Origin: Amycolatopsis tucumanensis
Lineage (GTDB): Bacteria; Actinomycetota; Actinomycetes; Mycobacteriales; Pseudonocardiaceae
Direction of reading: 5' to 3'
Assembly: GCF_021654135.1 (NCBI RefSeq)
Contig: NZ_JAKGSD010000015.1
Coordinates: 97,160 to 161,159, forward strand
Length of the DNA: 64,000 bases
Every line of letters begins with the position of its first letter. Position 1 is the stretch's first letter. Below the pieces are notes generated by a model that had not been told where the DNA came from, made no database searches, and worked only from the letters and a program-made list of their open reading frames with translations. Shown in pieces: positions 42,006-50,137 of the stretch. The position numbers and the translations under genes were made by a program.

Positions 42006-42821
42006 TCAGGCCGGTGCGACGCGGAAGACCGGCCAGCCGATCTCGGTCCGCCACGCCGCCGGGTCGGCGGTGTCCCTGGGGCCGCTGAGGTAGACCTCGC
42101 GCACCGGGCCGGCCACGGCGAGCGCGTGGTCCACCACCCAGCGGCCGAGCTCGCCGTAGGTGACGTCGATCGTGTCGTGGTCGCCCGGGTGGGTGGCGAC
42201 GGCGAGTTCCGCGGCGGGCAGCGTCACCGGCCGCACCCGCCCGGCCGGTGCGGGTGGTTCGGCGACCGGCAGGTAGACCACCATCCGGCCACGGCCGTGG
42301 GTGAACAGCTCGTTGTCGTACAGGCCGCCGGGCGGGCCGGCCGGGTCGGGCACCACCGCGTCCAGCTCGGCCATCGCGCCCGCGTACCAGGCGAGCACGT
42401 CCGCCTCGGCGACGGTGCCCTCGACGGCCGCGACCGTCGTGGCCGGGGTCCGGCGCAGCTCGACCGCCAGCTCGCCGGGCTCGGGCGTGAGCAGCCTGCG
42501 CAGCGATGTGACCGCCGCGCGGGTGCGTTCCAGCTGGTCCTCGAGCCGCCGCAGGTGCTCGCCGACCAGCAGCGCGCGGGCTTCCGGGTCGGGGCTGCCG
42601 AGGATGCGGCGCACCTCGGGCAGCGGCACGTCGAGCTCCCGCAGCCGGTGGATGACCTGCGCGGCCGGGATCTGCGCCGCGTCGTAGTAGCGGTAGCCGG
42701 TGGCCGGGTCGACGCGGGCGGGTTCGAGCAGCCCGGCGTCGTGGTAGCGGCGCAGCGTGCGGATGCTCAGGTGGGTCAGCCTGGCGAACTCGCCGATGGT
42801 CAGCACCAGCGGATTCTGCAC
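42006..42821 (-). CDS. MerR-family regulator with GyrI-like effector domain
   Basis: About 271 residues. The N-terminal MerR helix-turn-helix is clear (LTIGEFARLTHLSIRTLRRY, GLLEPARVDPATGYRYY), followed by a dimerisation coil (EHLRRLEDQLERTRAAV) and a C-terminal GyrI/BmrR-like ligand domain. The GTG at 42821 or the GTG at 42806 may be the start. Divergent from an SDR gene across a dyad-rich gap, so it probably responds to a small organic molecule and activates that gene. Confidence 0.82.
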   Translation of the reverse strand: MQNPLVLTIGEFARLTHLSIRTLRRYHDAGLLEPARVDPATGYRYYDAAQIPAAQVIHRLRELDVPLPEVRRILGSPDPEARALLVGEHLRRLEDQLERTRAAVTSLRRLLTPEPGELAVELRRTPATTVAAVEGTVAEADVLAWYAGAMAELDAVVPDPAGPPGGLYDNELFTHGRGRMVVYLPVAEPPAPAGRVRPVTLPAAELAVATHPGDHDTIDVTYGELGRWVVDHALAVAGPVREVYLSGPRDTADPAAWRTEIGWPVFRVAPA

Positions 42822-42832
42822 CCTCTCCCCGG

Positions 42833-42858
42833 GGGAGGGTCCAGCGCTTGACCCTCCC
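42833..42858. promoter_or_regulatory. Dyad in the MerR/SDR divergent promoter
   Basis: GGGAGGGTC (42833-42841) and GACCCTCCC (42850-42858) are perfect inverted arms spaced by 8 bp. TTGACC at 42848-42853 overlaps the right arm and could be the -35 of the SDR promoter, the position where MerR proteins bind and remodel DNA. A second short dyad CGCCGT-c-ACGGCG follows at 42860-42872. Confidence 0.45.
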
Positions 42859-42885
42859 GCGCCGTCACGGCGGAGTGTGCCGGGC

Positions 42886-43650
42886 ATGAACGAATCTCTG
42901 GAGGGGCGGCGCGCCCTGGTGACCGGCGGCGGGCGGGGCACCGGCGCGGCCGTCGTCGCCCGGTTGCGTGCCGCCGGCGCCGATGTCCTGGCCACCGCCC
43001 GCACCCGCCCGGACCACGCCGACGGCCCGTTCGTCGCCGCCGACGTCACGGCGCCCGGCGGGGTCGAGACGGTGGTGCGGGAGGTGCGCGACCGGTTCGG
43101 GGCGCTGGACATCCTGGTGCACACCGTGGGCGGGTCGTCCGCGCCGGGTGGCGGGTTCGCGGCGCTGACCGACCGGCACTGGCAGGACGAGCTCGACCTC
43201 AACCTGCTGGCCGCGGTCCGCCTGGACCGGGCGCTGCTGCCGGACGTGGCGGCGGGCGGGGCGGTCGTGCACGTGTCGTCCATCCAGCGGCGGCTGCCGC
43301 TGTTCGAGGCGACGCTCGGGTACGCGGCCGCCAAGGCCGCGCTCACCACGTACAGCAAGGGGCTGGCGAAGGAGCTGTCGCCGCGCGGGGTGCGGGTGAA
43401 CGTGGTGTCGCCGGGCGCGATCCGCACCTCCGCGGCGGATGCCCTGGTCGCGCGCCTGGCCGAGGCCGACGGCGTCGACGAGCGGACCGCGTGGGACCGG
43501 CTGACGGCCGCGCTCGGCGGCATCCCGCTGGGACGGCCCACGCTGCCGGAGGAGGTCGCCGAGCTGGTGGCGTTCCTGGTGTCCGGCCGGGCGGCCGCCA
43601 TCACGGGCGCGGAACACACGATCGACGGCGGCACGGTGCCGACCGTCTGA
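42886..43650 (+). CDS. Short-chain dehydrogenase/reductase
   Basis: A 254-residue classical SDR with the cofactor motif VTGGGRGTGAAVVARL, structural TVGGSS in place of NNAG, the Tyr/Lys site YAAAKAALTTYSKG and a C-terminal GAEHTIDGGTVPTV. The glycine motif reads GGGRGTG. The substrate is unknown. It is expressed with the small SnoaL-like gene that follows and is probably regulated by the divergent MerR protein. Confidence 0.87.
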   Translation: MNESLEGRRALVTGGGRGTGAAVVARLRAAGADVLATARTRPDHADGPFVAADVTAPGGVETVVREVRDRFGALDILVHTVGGSSAPGGGFAALTDRHWQDELDLNLLAAVRLDRALLPDVAAGGAVVHVSSIQRRLPLFEATLGYAAAKAALTTYSKGLAKELSPRGVRVNVVSPGAIRTSAADALVARLAEADGVDERTAWDRLTAALGGIPLGRPTLPEEVAELVAFLVSGRAAAITGAEHTIDGGTVPTV

Positions 43651-43661
43651 GGAGGAGAACG

Positions 43662-43967
43662 ATGACCGAACTGCCACAGGCGATCCGCGACTACCTGGAC
43701 GCCCCGAGCGCCGCGGGCTTCACCCCTGACGCCGTGGTCACCGACGACGGCCGGACGTACCGCGGAACGGAAGAGATCGACGGGTGGCTGCGCCGCGCGG
43801 CCACGGAGTACCAGTACACGGCCACGCTGACGGGGGCGTCCCACTCGGCGGGGGAGTGGACGGTGACGCAACACGTGACCGGGAACTTTCCCGGTGGGGA
43901 GGTGGATCTGCGCTACCGGTTCCGGCTGCGCGGGGAGCGGATCGCCGCGCTGACGATCGCGCCCTGA
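43662..43967 (+). CDS. SnoaL/NTF2-like small protein
   Basis: A 101-residue protein, MTELPQAIRDYLDAPSAAGF, with TPDAVVTDDGRTYRGTEEID and a C-terminal LRYRFRLRGERIAALTIAP, the usual cone-shaped NTF2 fold pattern. GGAGGAGAACG precedes the ATG and the SDR stop lies 11 bp upstream, so the two are cotranscribed. The function is unknown. Confidence 0.78.
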   Translation: MTELPQAIRDYLDAPSAAGFTPDAVVTDDGRTYRGTEEIDGWLRRAATEYQYTATLTGASHSAGEWTVTQHVTGNFPGGEVDLRYRFRLRGERIAALTIAP

Positions 43968-43994
43968 GGTTGGCGAGGCCGCGGGGATCGCAGG

Positions 43995-44026
43995 CCCGGC
44001 ACCCGGCCTCCACGCCGGGTGCCGGG
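43995..44026. terminator. Strong hairpin after the SDR/SnoaL operon
   Basis: A perfect 13-bp stem, CCCGGCACCCGGC with GCCGGGTGCCGGG, encloses CTCCAC. It lies between two convergent genes and would serve as a terminator for one or both. The rest of the 155-bp gap holds no gene. Confidence 0.6.
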
Positions 44027-44122
44027 ATCCAGCCGTCGGCCGCTGGGCCTGCGGCTGCCGTTCTGCACGACCCGGCGAGTGCGGTGGCCGCTCCGCGGCC
44101 GCCAGGTAGGACGAGGTCGTGG

Positions 44123-44836
44123 TCAGTGGTCGAGCACCAGCCCCGGCAGCAGATCGCTGAGCCGCTCACCCGCGTCGGGGCGGAGGGTCAGCGTTCGGCC
44201 GTCCGCGTCGACCTCCACCAGGCCCTCGGTGCGCAGCCGGGTCAGGATCGCGTGTCCGAGGGCTCCTCCCAGGTGCGGACGGCGCAGCGTGCGGTCCAGG
44301 CAGCTCGTCGCCGTCTTGCGGCGGCCCGCCGTCAGCGAGTCCGCATCGATGCCCAGCCGCGCCAGCACCTCCGCCGCCCGCGGGCCGAGCTCCAGCTCGT
44401 CGGTGTCGGCCCGGCGGCGGAGCGCGTCCTCGGCCAGCAGGTGGTCCAGCACGGCCACCCCGAGCCGCCCGGCCGCGTGGTCGTAGCACAGCCGCTCCGG
44501 GGGCGCGGCCGGTCCGGGCAGCGGGAGCGCGCCGCCCGCGTAGTCGGCCAGCGCGTCCAGCACCGCGGTGATCGCGGGGTCCTTCAGCCGGTAGGTGACG
44601 TGCCGCCCGCTCTGCGACGTCACCACCAGCCCGGCCTGCCGCAGCTTCGCCAGGTGGTTGCCCAAGCGCGCCGGGCTCACGCCGAGCACGTCCGCCAGCT
44701 GGGTCATCCCGTGCGGCCCCTCGTGCGCGAGCAGCTGCAGCACGGTCAGCCGGATCGGGTCGGCCAGCTCGCGCGCCAGCCCGGTCACCGTCGCCACCAC
44801 CGGCTGCTCGGCGCTGGTCCATCCGAGGGAGGTCAC
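44123..44836 (-). CDS. ArsR-type winged-helix regulator with C-terminal extension
   Basis: About 237 residues from the GTG at 44834-44836. The N-terminal ArsR fold is visible (LADPIRLTVLQLLAHEGPHG, LGVSPARLGNHLAKLRQAGL, SGRHVTYRLKDP). The C-terminal 120 residues resemble the extended ArsR proteins that follow an LCYDHAAGRLGVAVLDHLL segment. It is divergent from an MFS gene and probably controls it. The start could lie further upstream, at 44863. Confidence 0.8.
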   Translation of the reverse strand: MTSLGWTSAEQPVVATVTGLARELADPIRLTVLQLLAHEGPHGMTQLADVLGVSPARLGNHLAKLRQAGLVVTSQSGRHVTYRLKDPAITAVLDALADYAGGALPLPGPAAPPERLCYDHAAGRLGVAVLDHLLAEDALRRRADTDELELGPRAAEVLARLGIDADSLTAGRRKTATSCLDRTLRRPHLGGALGHAILTRLRTEGLVEVDADGRTLTLRPDAGERLSDLLPGLVLDH

Positions 44837-44857
44837 GCCCCATACCCTACCATCGAC

Positions 44858-44880
44858 TTTCACGTTTCACGGATACGTGA
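44858..44880. promoter_or_regulatory. Candidate ArsR operator before the MFS gene
   Basis: TTTCACG occurs twice in tandem (44858-44864 and 44865-44871), and TCACG-gata-CGTGA (44867-44880) forms an inverted repeat. The site lies 13-35 bp before the MFS start and close to the divergent regulator start. Confidence 0.4.
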
Positions 44881-44892
44881 TAGGTCTATGTG

Positions 44893-46116
44893 ATGGGTCG
44901 CTACTGGCACGAGCAGATCCCGCCGCCCGGCCCGTTCCGGGTGCTGGCGCTCGGCGTGCTGGTCACCACGGCCGGCGGCGGCGCGTGGTACACGACCTGG
45001 GCGGTCTACTTCACGTCCGTCGCCGGGCTGCCTGCCCCGGTCGTCGGCCTCGGGCTGATGCTCGCGGGCGGCGCGGGCCTGCTCGCGGCCACACCGGTCG
45101 GCGCGCTGGCCGACCGGCTCGGGCCGCGGGAGCTGCTGATCGCCCTGATCGCGGTCGAGGGCGTGTCGATGGCCGCGTTCGTGTTCGCCCACCACGTCGC
45201 GGTGTTCCTGGCCGTCGCGGTCGTCAACACGGCCGCCGACCGCGCCACCGCCGGGGTCCGCACCGCCTACGTTGCGCAGCTGGCCGACGAGGAGACCCGC
45301 GTGGCGCACCTGGCCCGGCAGCGGGTCGCCAGCCACCTCGGCTACACCGTCGGCGCGGCGGCGGGAGCGGCCTGCCTGACGCTGGGCAGCGCGGCCGCGT
45401 TCCACGTCCTGATCGCGGTCAACGCGCTCACCTCGCTGGCCTACGCCGCGCTGCTGACCCGTGTGCCGAGGGTGCGGCCGGTCGCGCTGGCGCGCAAGCC
45501 GCGCACCGTGCTCGCCGATCCCGCGTTCCTCGCGGTCGTCTCGACGACAGGCCTGCTTTCGCTGTGCTGGGGCCTGGTTTCGACCGCGCTCCCGCTGTGG
45601 CTGGTCCGCGACACGCACCTGCCCGCCGGGCTGGCGGGCGTGGTCGTCATCGTCAACTCGCTCGGCGTCGCGCTCTTGCAGGTCGTCGCGAGCCGCGGCT
45701 GCACCAGTCCGCGCCGCGGCGCCGCGCGGGCGGTCTGGTCGGGCGCCGCTCTCGCGCTGGCCTGCCTGCTGTTCGCCGCGACGGGTGGCGGCAGCGGCGC
45801 CATCGCCGTCGGCCTGGTGCTGCTCGCCGCGGCTGCTCACCTGGCGGGCGAGCTGTGGTTCATCGCCGCGAAGTGGGCGCTCACCCTGGACCTGACCCCG
45901 CCCGGCGCGACCGGCCGCTACCAGGGCCTGGCCGCCACGGCCCAGGCCGGCGCGCAGATGCTGAGCCCGGCGCTGATGACGCTGCTCGTCGGCACCTGGG
46001 GGCGTCCCGGCTGGTTCGTGCTCGCCGGGGTGTTCCTCGCCGCCGGGCTGGGGACGGTCCCGGCGACTCGCTGGGCGGTCCGCACCCGCGTGGAAACCAG
46101 TTCTCGTGCTGCGTGA
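44893..46116 (+). CDS. MFS transporter
   Basis: A 407-residue protein with about 12 hydrophobic segments. The motif A region is ALADRLGPRELLIALI after the second helix, and it starts with the cytoplasmic MGRYWHEQIPPPGPFRVL. It is similar in style to drug or sugar efflux MFS proteins. GTG at 44890 and ATG at 44893 are both possible starts. Regulation by the divergent ArsR-type protein is likely. Confidence 0.83.
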   Translation: MGRYWHEQIPPPGPFRVLALGVLVTTAGGGAWYTTWAVYFTSVAGLPAPVVGLGLMLAGGAGLLAATPVGALADRLGPRELLIALIAVEGVSMAAFVFAHHVAVFLAVAVVNTAADRATAGVRTAYVAQLADEETRVAHLARQRVASHLGYTVGAAAGAACLTLGSAAAFHVLIAVNALTSLAYAALLTRVPRVRPVALARKPRTVLADPAFLAVVSTTGLLSLCWGLVSTALPLWLVRDTHLPAGLAGVVVIVNSLGVALLQVVASRGCTSPRRGAARAVWSGAALALACLLFAATGGGSGAIAVGLVLLAAAAHLAGELWFIAAKWALTLDLTPPGATGRYQGLAATAQAGAQMLSPALMTLLVGTWGRPGWFVLAGVFLAAGLGTVPATRWAVRTRVETSSRAA

Positions 46117-46148
46117 CCGGCGCCCAGACCAGCGACCTTGTCCCTGAC

Positions 46149-46163
46149 GAGAACATGTTCTAG
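46149..46163. promoter_or_regulatory. KstR-type palindrome upstream of first HIP operon
   Basis: GAGAACATGTTCTAG matches the KstR consensus TnnAACnnGTTnnA except at the first base. The same sequence with one changed base (GAGAACACGTTCTAG) lies between fadE30 and fadD3. Both are followed by TTT. It fits control of the pathway by a steroid-responsive KstR repressor encoded elsewhere. Confidence 0.65.
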
Positions 46164-46173
46164 TTTTGGGGGT

Positions 46174-46932
46174 GTGGAGAGCGATCTGGGCCTGGCCGGC
46201 GCCGTGGTCCTGGTGACCGGGGGTGTACGTGGCGTGGGCCGCGGCATCACGCGGGTGTTCCAGGACTGCGGCGCGCACGTCGTGACCTGCGCCCGGCGCG
46301 AGCCCGAGGAACCGGCAGGCCAGTTCATCGCCTGCGATGTGCGTGATCCGGAGCAGGTGTCGGCGCTGATCGGCCGGATCGTGGACGAGCACGGTCGTCT
46401 GGATGTGGTGGTGAACAACGCGGGTGGCAGTCCGTTCGCCTCGGCTGCGGAGGCGTCGCCGCGATTCCACGACAAGATCGTGCAGTTGAACCTGCTGGCG
46501 CCGTTGCTGGTCGCGCAACACGCGAACGGGGTGATGCAGCGGGGCTCGGGCGGGTCGATCGTGATGATCTCCAGTGTGTCCGCGACCCGCCCGTCGCCGG
46601 GGACGGCCGCGTACGGGGCGGCGAAGGCGGGGCTGGACAACCTGACCGCGAGCCTGGCGGTGGAGTGGGCGCCGAAGGTGCGGGTCAACGCGCTGGATGT
46701 CGGGTTGGTGCGCACCGAGCAGGCGCATCTGCACTACGGCAGCGACGTGGCAGCGGTGGGGAAGACGGTGCCGTTGGGGCGGCTTGCGGAGCCGGAGGAG
46801 GTCGGCCGGTGTGCGGCGTTTTTGGCTTCGCCGCTGGCTTCCTACGTCTCGGGTGCGACGTTGAAGGTGCACGGCGGTGGTGAGGTGCCCGCGTTCCAGG
46901 CGGCCGCGGATGTCGATCGGGAGGGTTCATGA
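46174..46932 (+). CDS. SDR of the steroid HIP pathway (Rv3549c-like)
   Basis: A 252-residue SDR with VLVTGGVRGVGRGITRVFQ, VNNAGGSPF and the active site YGAAKAGLDNLTA. First gene of the rightward operon after a KstR-type palindrome. In mycobacteria two SDR genes lie beside echA20 and ipdAB; their exact reactions in ring breakdown are not settled. The GTG at 46174 starts VESDLGLAGAVV and is preferred over an upstream frame extension. Confidence 0.8.
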   Translation: MESDLGLAGAVVLVTGGVRGVGRGITRVFQDCGAHVVTCARREPEEPAGQFIACDVRDPEQVSALIGRIVDEHGRLDVVVNNAGGSPFASAAEASPRFHDKIVQLNLLAPLLVAQHANGVMQRGSGGSIVMISSVSATRPSPGTAAYGAAKAGLDNLTASLAVEWAPKVRVNALDVGLVRTEQAHLHYGSDVAAVGKTVPLGRLAEPEEVGRCAAFLASPLASYVSGATLKVHGGGEVPAFQAAADVDREGS

Positions 46933-47834
46933 CTCTGTGCCAGGACCGGGTGGTGATCGTGACGGGCGCCGGCCGCGGGATCGGGCGGGCGCACGCGCTG
47001 GCGTTCGCGGCCGAGGGCGCGCGGGTGGTGGTCAACGACGTTGGTGTGGCCCTCGATGGTTCCGCCACCGGCGACGGTCCGGCCGCCCAGGTGGTGGCGG
47101 AAATCGAGACTCTCGGTGGCAAGGCCGTGGCGAACACCGACGACGTGGCCGACTGGGCCGGTGCGAAAAACCTCATCAACACCGCGCTGGAGCGGTTCGG
47201 GCGGCTCGACGTGCTGGTGAACAACGCGGGTTTCGTGCGGGACCGGATGCTGGTCAACCTCGGCGAGGAGGAGTGGGACGCGGTGATCCGCGTGCACCTC
47301 AAGGGTCACTTCGCGCCGTTGCGGCATGCCGCGGAGTACTGGCGCGGTGAGGTGAAGGCGGGGCGGATGCCGAGTGCGCGGGTGATCAACACCAGTTCCG
47401 GGGCGGGGCTGCTGGGCAGTGTCGGCCAGTCCAACTATTCGGCCGCGAAAGCGGGCATCGCGGGCTTGACCGTCGTCGCTGCGGCGGAGCTGGCCCGGTA
47501 TGGCGTGACGGTGAACGCGATTGCCCCCTCAGCCCGGACCCGAATGACCGAGGAGGTGTTCGCCGCCACGATGGCCCGCCCGGATGAGGGCTTCGATGCG
47601 ATGGCGCCGGAGAACGTCTCGCCGCTGGTGGTGTGGCTCGGGAGCGCGGAATCCGCCGGTGTGACGGGGCGGGTGTTCGAGGTGGAGGGCGGGAAGGTGT
47701 CGCTGGCGCAGGCGTGGCGGCACGGCCCGTTCGTGGACAAGGGTGCCCGGTGGGAGCCGGGGGAGTTGGGTCCGGTGGTGGAGAAGTTGATCGCCGAGGC
47801 GCCCGCGCCCGAACCCGTGTACGGAGCGTCCTGA
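46929..47834 (+). CDS. SDR of the steroid HIP pathway (Rv3548c-like)
   Basis: A 301-residue SDR of the longer type found in hydroxyacyl-CoA dehydrogenase modules: IVTGAGRGIGRAHALAFAAE, VNDVGVALDGSATGDGPAAQ, LVNNAGFVRDRM and YSAAKAGIAGLT. The long N-terminal insert and length fit Rv3548c. It overlaps the previous gene by 4 bp and the next by one base. Confidence 0.82.
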   Translation: MTLCQDRVVIVTGAGRGIGRAHALAFAAEGARVVVNDVGVALDGSATGDGPAAQVVAEIETLGGKAVANTDDVADWAGAKNLINTALERFGRLDVLVNNAGFVRDRMLVNLGEEEWDAVIRVHLKGHFAPLRHAAEYWRGEVKAGRMPSARVINTSSGAGLLGSVGQSNYSAAKAGIAGLTVVAAAELARYGVTVNAIAPSARTRMTEEVFAATMARPDEGFDAMAPENVSPLVVWLGSAESAGVTGRVFEVEGGKVSLAQAWRHGPFVDKGARWEPGELGPVVEKLIAEAPAPEPVYGAS

Positions 47835-48574
47835 TGCCGATTCTGACCAAACGCGACGGTCACGTCGAGATCGTCACGGTGGATTTCCCGCCGGTCAATG
47901 CGTTGCCGGTGCAGGGCTGGTTCGACCTCGCTGCCGCTGTGCGTGCCGCGGGGGAGGATCCGGATGTGCACGTGGTGGTGCTGCGGGCGGAGGGCCGCGG
48001 GTTCAACGCCGGGGTGGACATCAAGGAGATCCAGCGCACCGCGGGCTACGAGGCGCTGGTGGGTGCGAACAAGGGCTGTTATGCGGCTTTTGGTGCGGTG
48101 TATGACTGTGCGGTGCCGGTGGTGGCGGCGGTGCACGGGTTCTGCCTGGGTGGTGGGATCGGCCTGGTCGGCAACGCCGATGTCGTGATCGCCTCGGAGG
48201 ACGCCACGTTCGGGGTGCCGGAGGTGGAGCGGGGTGCCCTGGGTGCGGCCACACACCTGGCGCGGTTGGTGCCGCAGCACCTGATGCGCACCCTGTACTT
48301 CACGGCGCGCACCATCACCGCCGGGGAGCTGCACTCGTTCGGCTCGGTGTATCAGGTGGTGCCGCATGAACAGCTGGATGAGAGCGCTTTGGCGGTGGCG
48401 CGGGACATCGCCGCGAAGGATCCGCGGGTGATCCGGGCTGCGAAGGAGGCGTTGAACGGTATCGACACCCAGCACGTGCACCGCAGTTACCGGTTCGAGC
48501 AGGGGTTCACCTTCGAGCTGAACCTGCTGGGCGCCTCGGATGAGGCTCGGGAGGAGTTCCTCAATGGCCGATAA
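47834..48574 (+). CDS. echA20: Ring-opening crotonase-family hydrolase EchA20
   Basis: A 246-residue crotonase-fold protein with GVDIKEIQRTAGYEALV and VHGFCLGGGIGLVGNADVVI forming the oxyanion hole. Next to ipdA and ipdB it matches EchA20, which opens ring D of the HIP-derived CoA thioester. The ATG at 47834 is preferred; an upstream extension overlaps the SDR. It overlaps ipdA by 11 bp. Confidence 0.85.
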   Translation: MPILTKRDGHVEIVTVDFPPVNALPVQGWFDLAAAVRAAGEDPDVHVVVLRAEGRGFNAGVDIKEIQRTAGYEALVGANKGCYAAFGAVYDCAVPVVAAVHGFCLGGGIGLVGNADVVIASEDATFGVPEVERGALGAATHLARLVPQHLMRTLYFTARTITAGELHSFGSVYQVVPHEQLDESALAVARDIAAKDPRVIRAAKEALNGIDTQHVHRSYRFEQGFTFELNLLGASDEAREEFLNGR

Positions 48575-49418
48575 GCGCATGACCACCGACGAGGTCGCGG
48601 CGGAAGTCCGGGACGGCATGACCATCGGCATCGGCGGCTGGGGCTCGCGGCGCAAGCCGATGGCGTTGGTGCGAGCGTTGCTGCGGACGCCCGTTCGTGA
48701 TCTCACGGTGGTGTCGTACGGCGGCCCGGATGTGGGCTTGTTGTGCGCGGCGGGGAAGGTCAAGCGGGTGGTGTTCGGGTTCGTCACGCTGGACTCGATC
48801 CCGTTCGACCCGTGGTTCGGCCGCGCCCGGGAGACCGGGGCGATCGAGGTGACCGAATACGACGAGGGCATGTTCGCGGCGGCGCTCTCGGCGGCGGCGC
48901 AGCGCTTGCCATTCTTGCCGCTGCGGGCGGGGCTGGGCTCCGAGGTCATGCGGGTCAATCCCGGCCTGCGCACCGTGCGCTCACCCTATGCCGATGGAGA
49001 AGAATTGGTGGCCGTGCCCGCGCAGGAACTCGATGTAGCGCTGGTGCATCTGAACCGCGCCGACGCCCGGGGGAATGCGCAGTATCTCGGCCCGGATCCG
49101 TATTTCGACGACCTGTTCTGCCTGGCGGCGAAGAAGCGATTCGTCTCCGTGGAGAAGGTGGTGGACACCGCGGAGTTGACGGGGCCGGTGCAGTCGCTGC
49201 TGCTCAACCGTTCGGCGGTGGACGGGGTGGTGGAGGCGCCGCGGGGTGCGCACTTCACCACCGCCGTCCCGGACTACGGCCGGGATGAGCGGTTCCAGAA
49301 GCACTACGTGGCGTGTGCGAAGGACTTGGACGCGTGGCCGGGGTTCGTGGACCGGTTCCTGTCCGGCGACGAGGCACAGTACCTGTCCGAGGTGGATCGA
49401 TTCGAGGCGGCGGCATGA
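48564..49418 (+). CDS. ipdA: COCHEA-CoA hydrolase alpha subunit IpdA
   Basis: A 284-residue protein of the class I CoA-transferase fold, with DGMTIGIGGWGSRRKPMALV at the N-terminus. In the HIP pathway IpdA and IpdB form a heteromer that hydrolytically opens steroid ring C (COCHEA-CoA). The gene order echA20-ipdA-ipdB-ipdC is as in mycobacteria. The ATG at 48564 lies inside the end of echA20. Confidence 0.87.
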   Translation: MADKRMTTDEVAAEVRDGMTIGIGGWGSRRKPMALVRALLRTPVRDLTVVSYGGPDVGLLCAAGKVKRVVFGFVTLDSIPFDPWFGRARETGAIEVTEYDEGMFAAALSAAAQRLPFLPLRAGLGSEVMRVNPGLRTVRSPYADGEELVAVPAQELDVALVHLNRADARGNAQYLGPDPYFDDLFCLAAKKRFVSVEKVVDTAELTGPVQSLLLNRSAVDGVVEAPRGAHFTTAVPDYGRDERFQKHYVACAKDLDAWPGFVDRFLSGDEAQYLSEVDRFEAAA

Positions 49419-50137
49419 GCGCGACCAGGGCCGAGATCGCCGTGGTGGCGGTGGCCGAACTCTTCCGCGGCGACGGGGAGATCGTGGCCAGCCCGATGGG
49501 CTACATCCCGTCGCTGGGCGCGAAGCTCGCCCGCCTGACCTTCGAACCCGACCTGCTGCTCTCCGACGGCGAGGCGTATCTGATCGATGTCGAGGGCAAT
49601 GTGGAAGGCTGGCAGCCGTTCCGCAAAATGCTGGACACGATCGTCCCGCACGGCCGGCGGCACGTGGTGATGGGCGCCAACCAGATCGACCGGTTCGGCA
49701 ACCAGAACATCTCCGCCATCGGCGACCACGCCCGCCCGACGAAGCAGCTGCTCGGCGTGCGGGGCGCGCCGGGCAACACCGCGAACCACCGCACGAGCTA
49801 CTGGGTGCCGCGCCACAGCCCCCGCGTGTTCGTCGAGTCCGTGGACATCGTGTCGGGCGTGGGCTACGACAACGCCGCCAAAGCCGGACTGAAGTACCAC
49901 GACGTGCACCGCGTGGTGACCAACCTCGGTGTGTTCGATTTCGCCACTCCGGATCACTCGATGCGCGCCGTCTCACTGCACCCCGGTGTCACACCCGAGG
50001 AGGTCGCGACGGCGAGCGGTTTCGAAATCGACCTGTCCGGGGCAGGCGTGAGCCGCGAGCCCACTGACGAGGAGCTCCGGCTGATCCGCGAGGTGCTCGA
50101 CCCGAAGGGCCTGCGGGACAAGGAAGTCCCGTCATGA
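49415..50137 (+). CDS. ipdB: COCHEA-CoA hydrolase beta subunit IpdB
   Basis: A 240-residue partner of IpdA with the CoA-transferase beta fold: DGEIVASPMGYIPSLGAKLA, MGANQIDRFGNQNISAIGD and GVFDFATPDHSMRAVSLHPG. IpdB lacks the glutamate nucleophile motif of true transferases, consistent with hydrolysis. The start and stop overlap the neighbours by 4 bp on each side. Confidence 0.87.
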   Translation: MSATRAEIAVVAVAELFRGDGEIVASPMGYIPSLGAKLARLTFEPDLLLSDGEAYLIDVEGNVEGWQPFRKMLDTIVPHGRRHVVMGANQIDRFGNQNISAIGDHARPTKQLLGVRGAPGNTANHRTSYWVPRHSPRVFVESVDIVSGVGYDNAAKAGLKYHDVHRVVTNLGVFDFATPDHSMRAVSLHPGVTPEEVATASGFEIDLSGAGVSREPTDEELRLIREVLDPKGLRDKEVPS

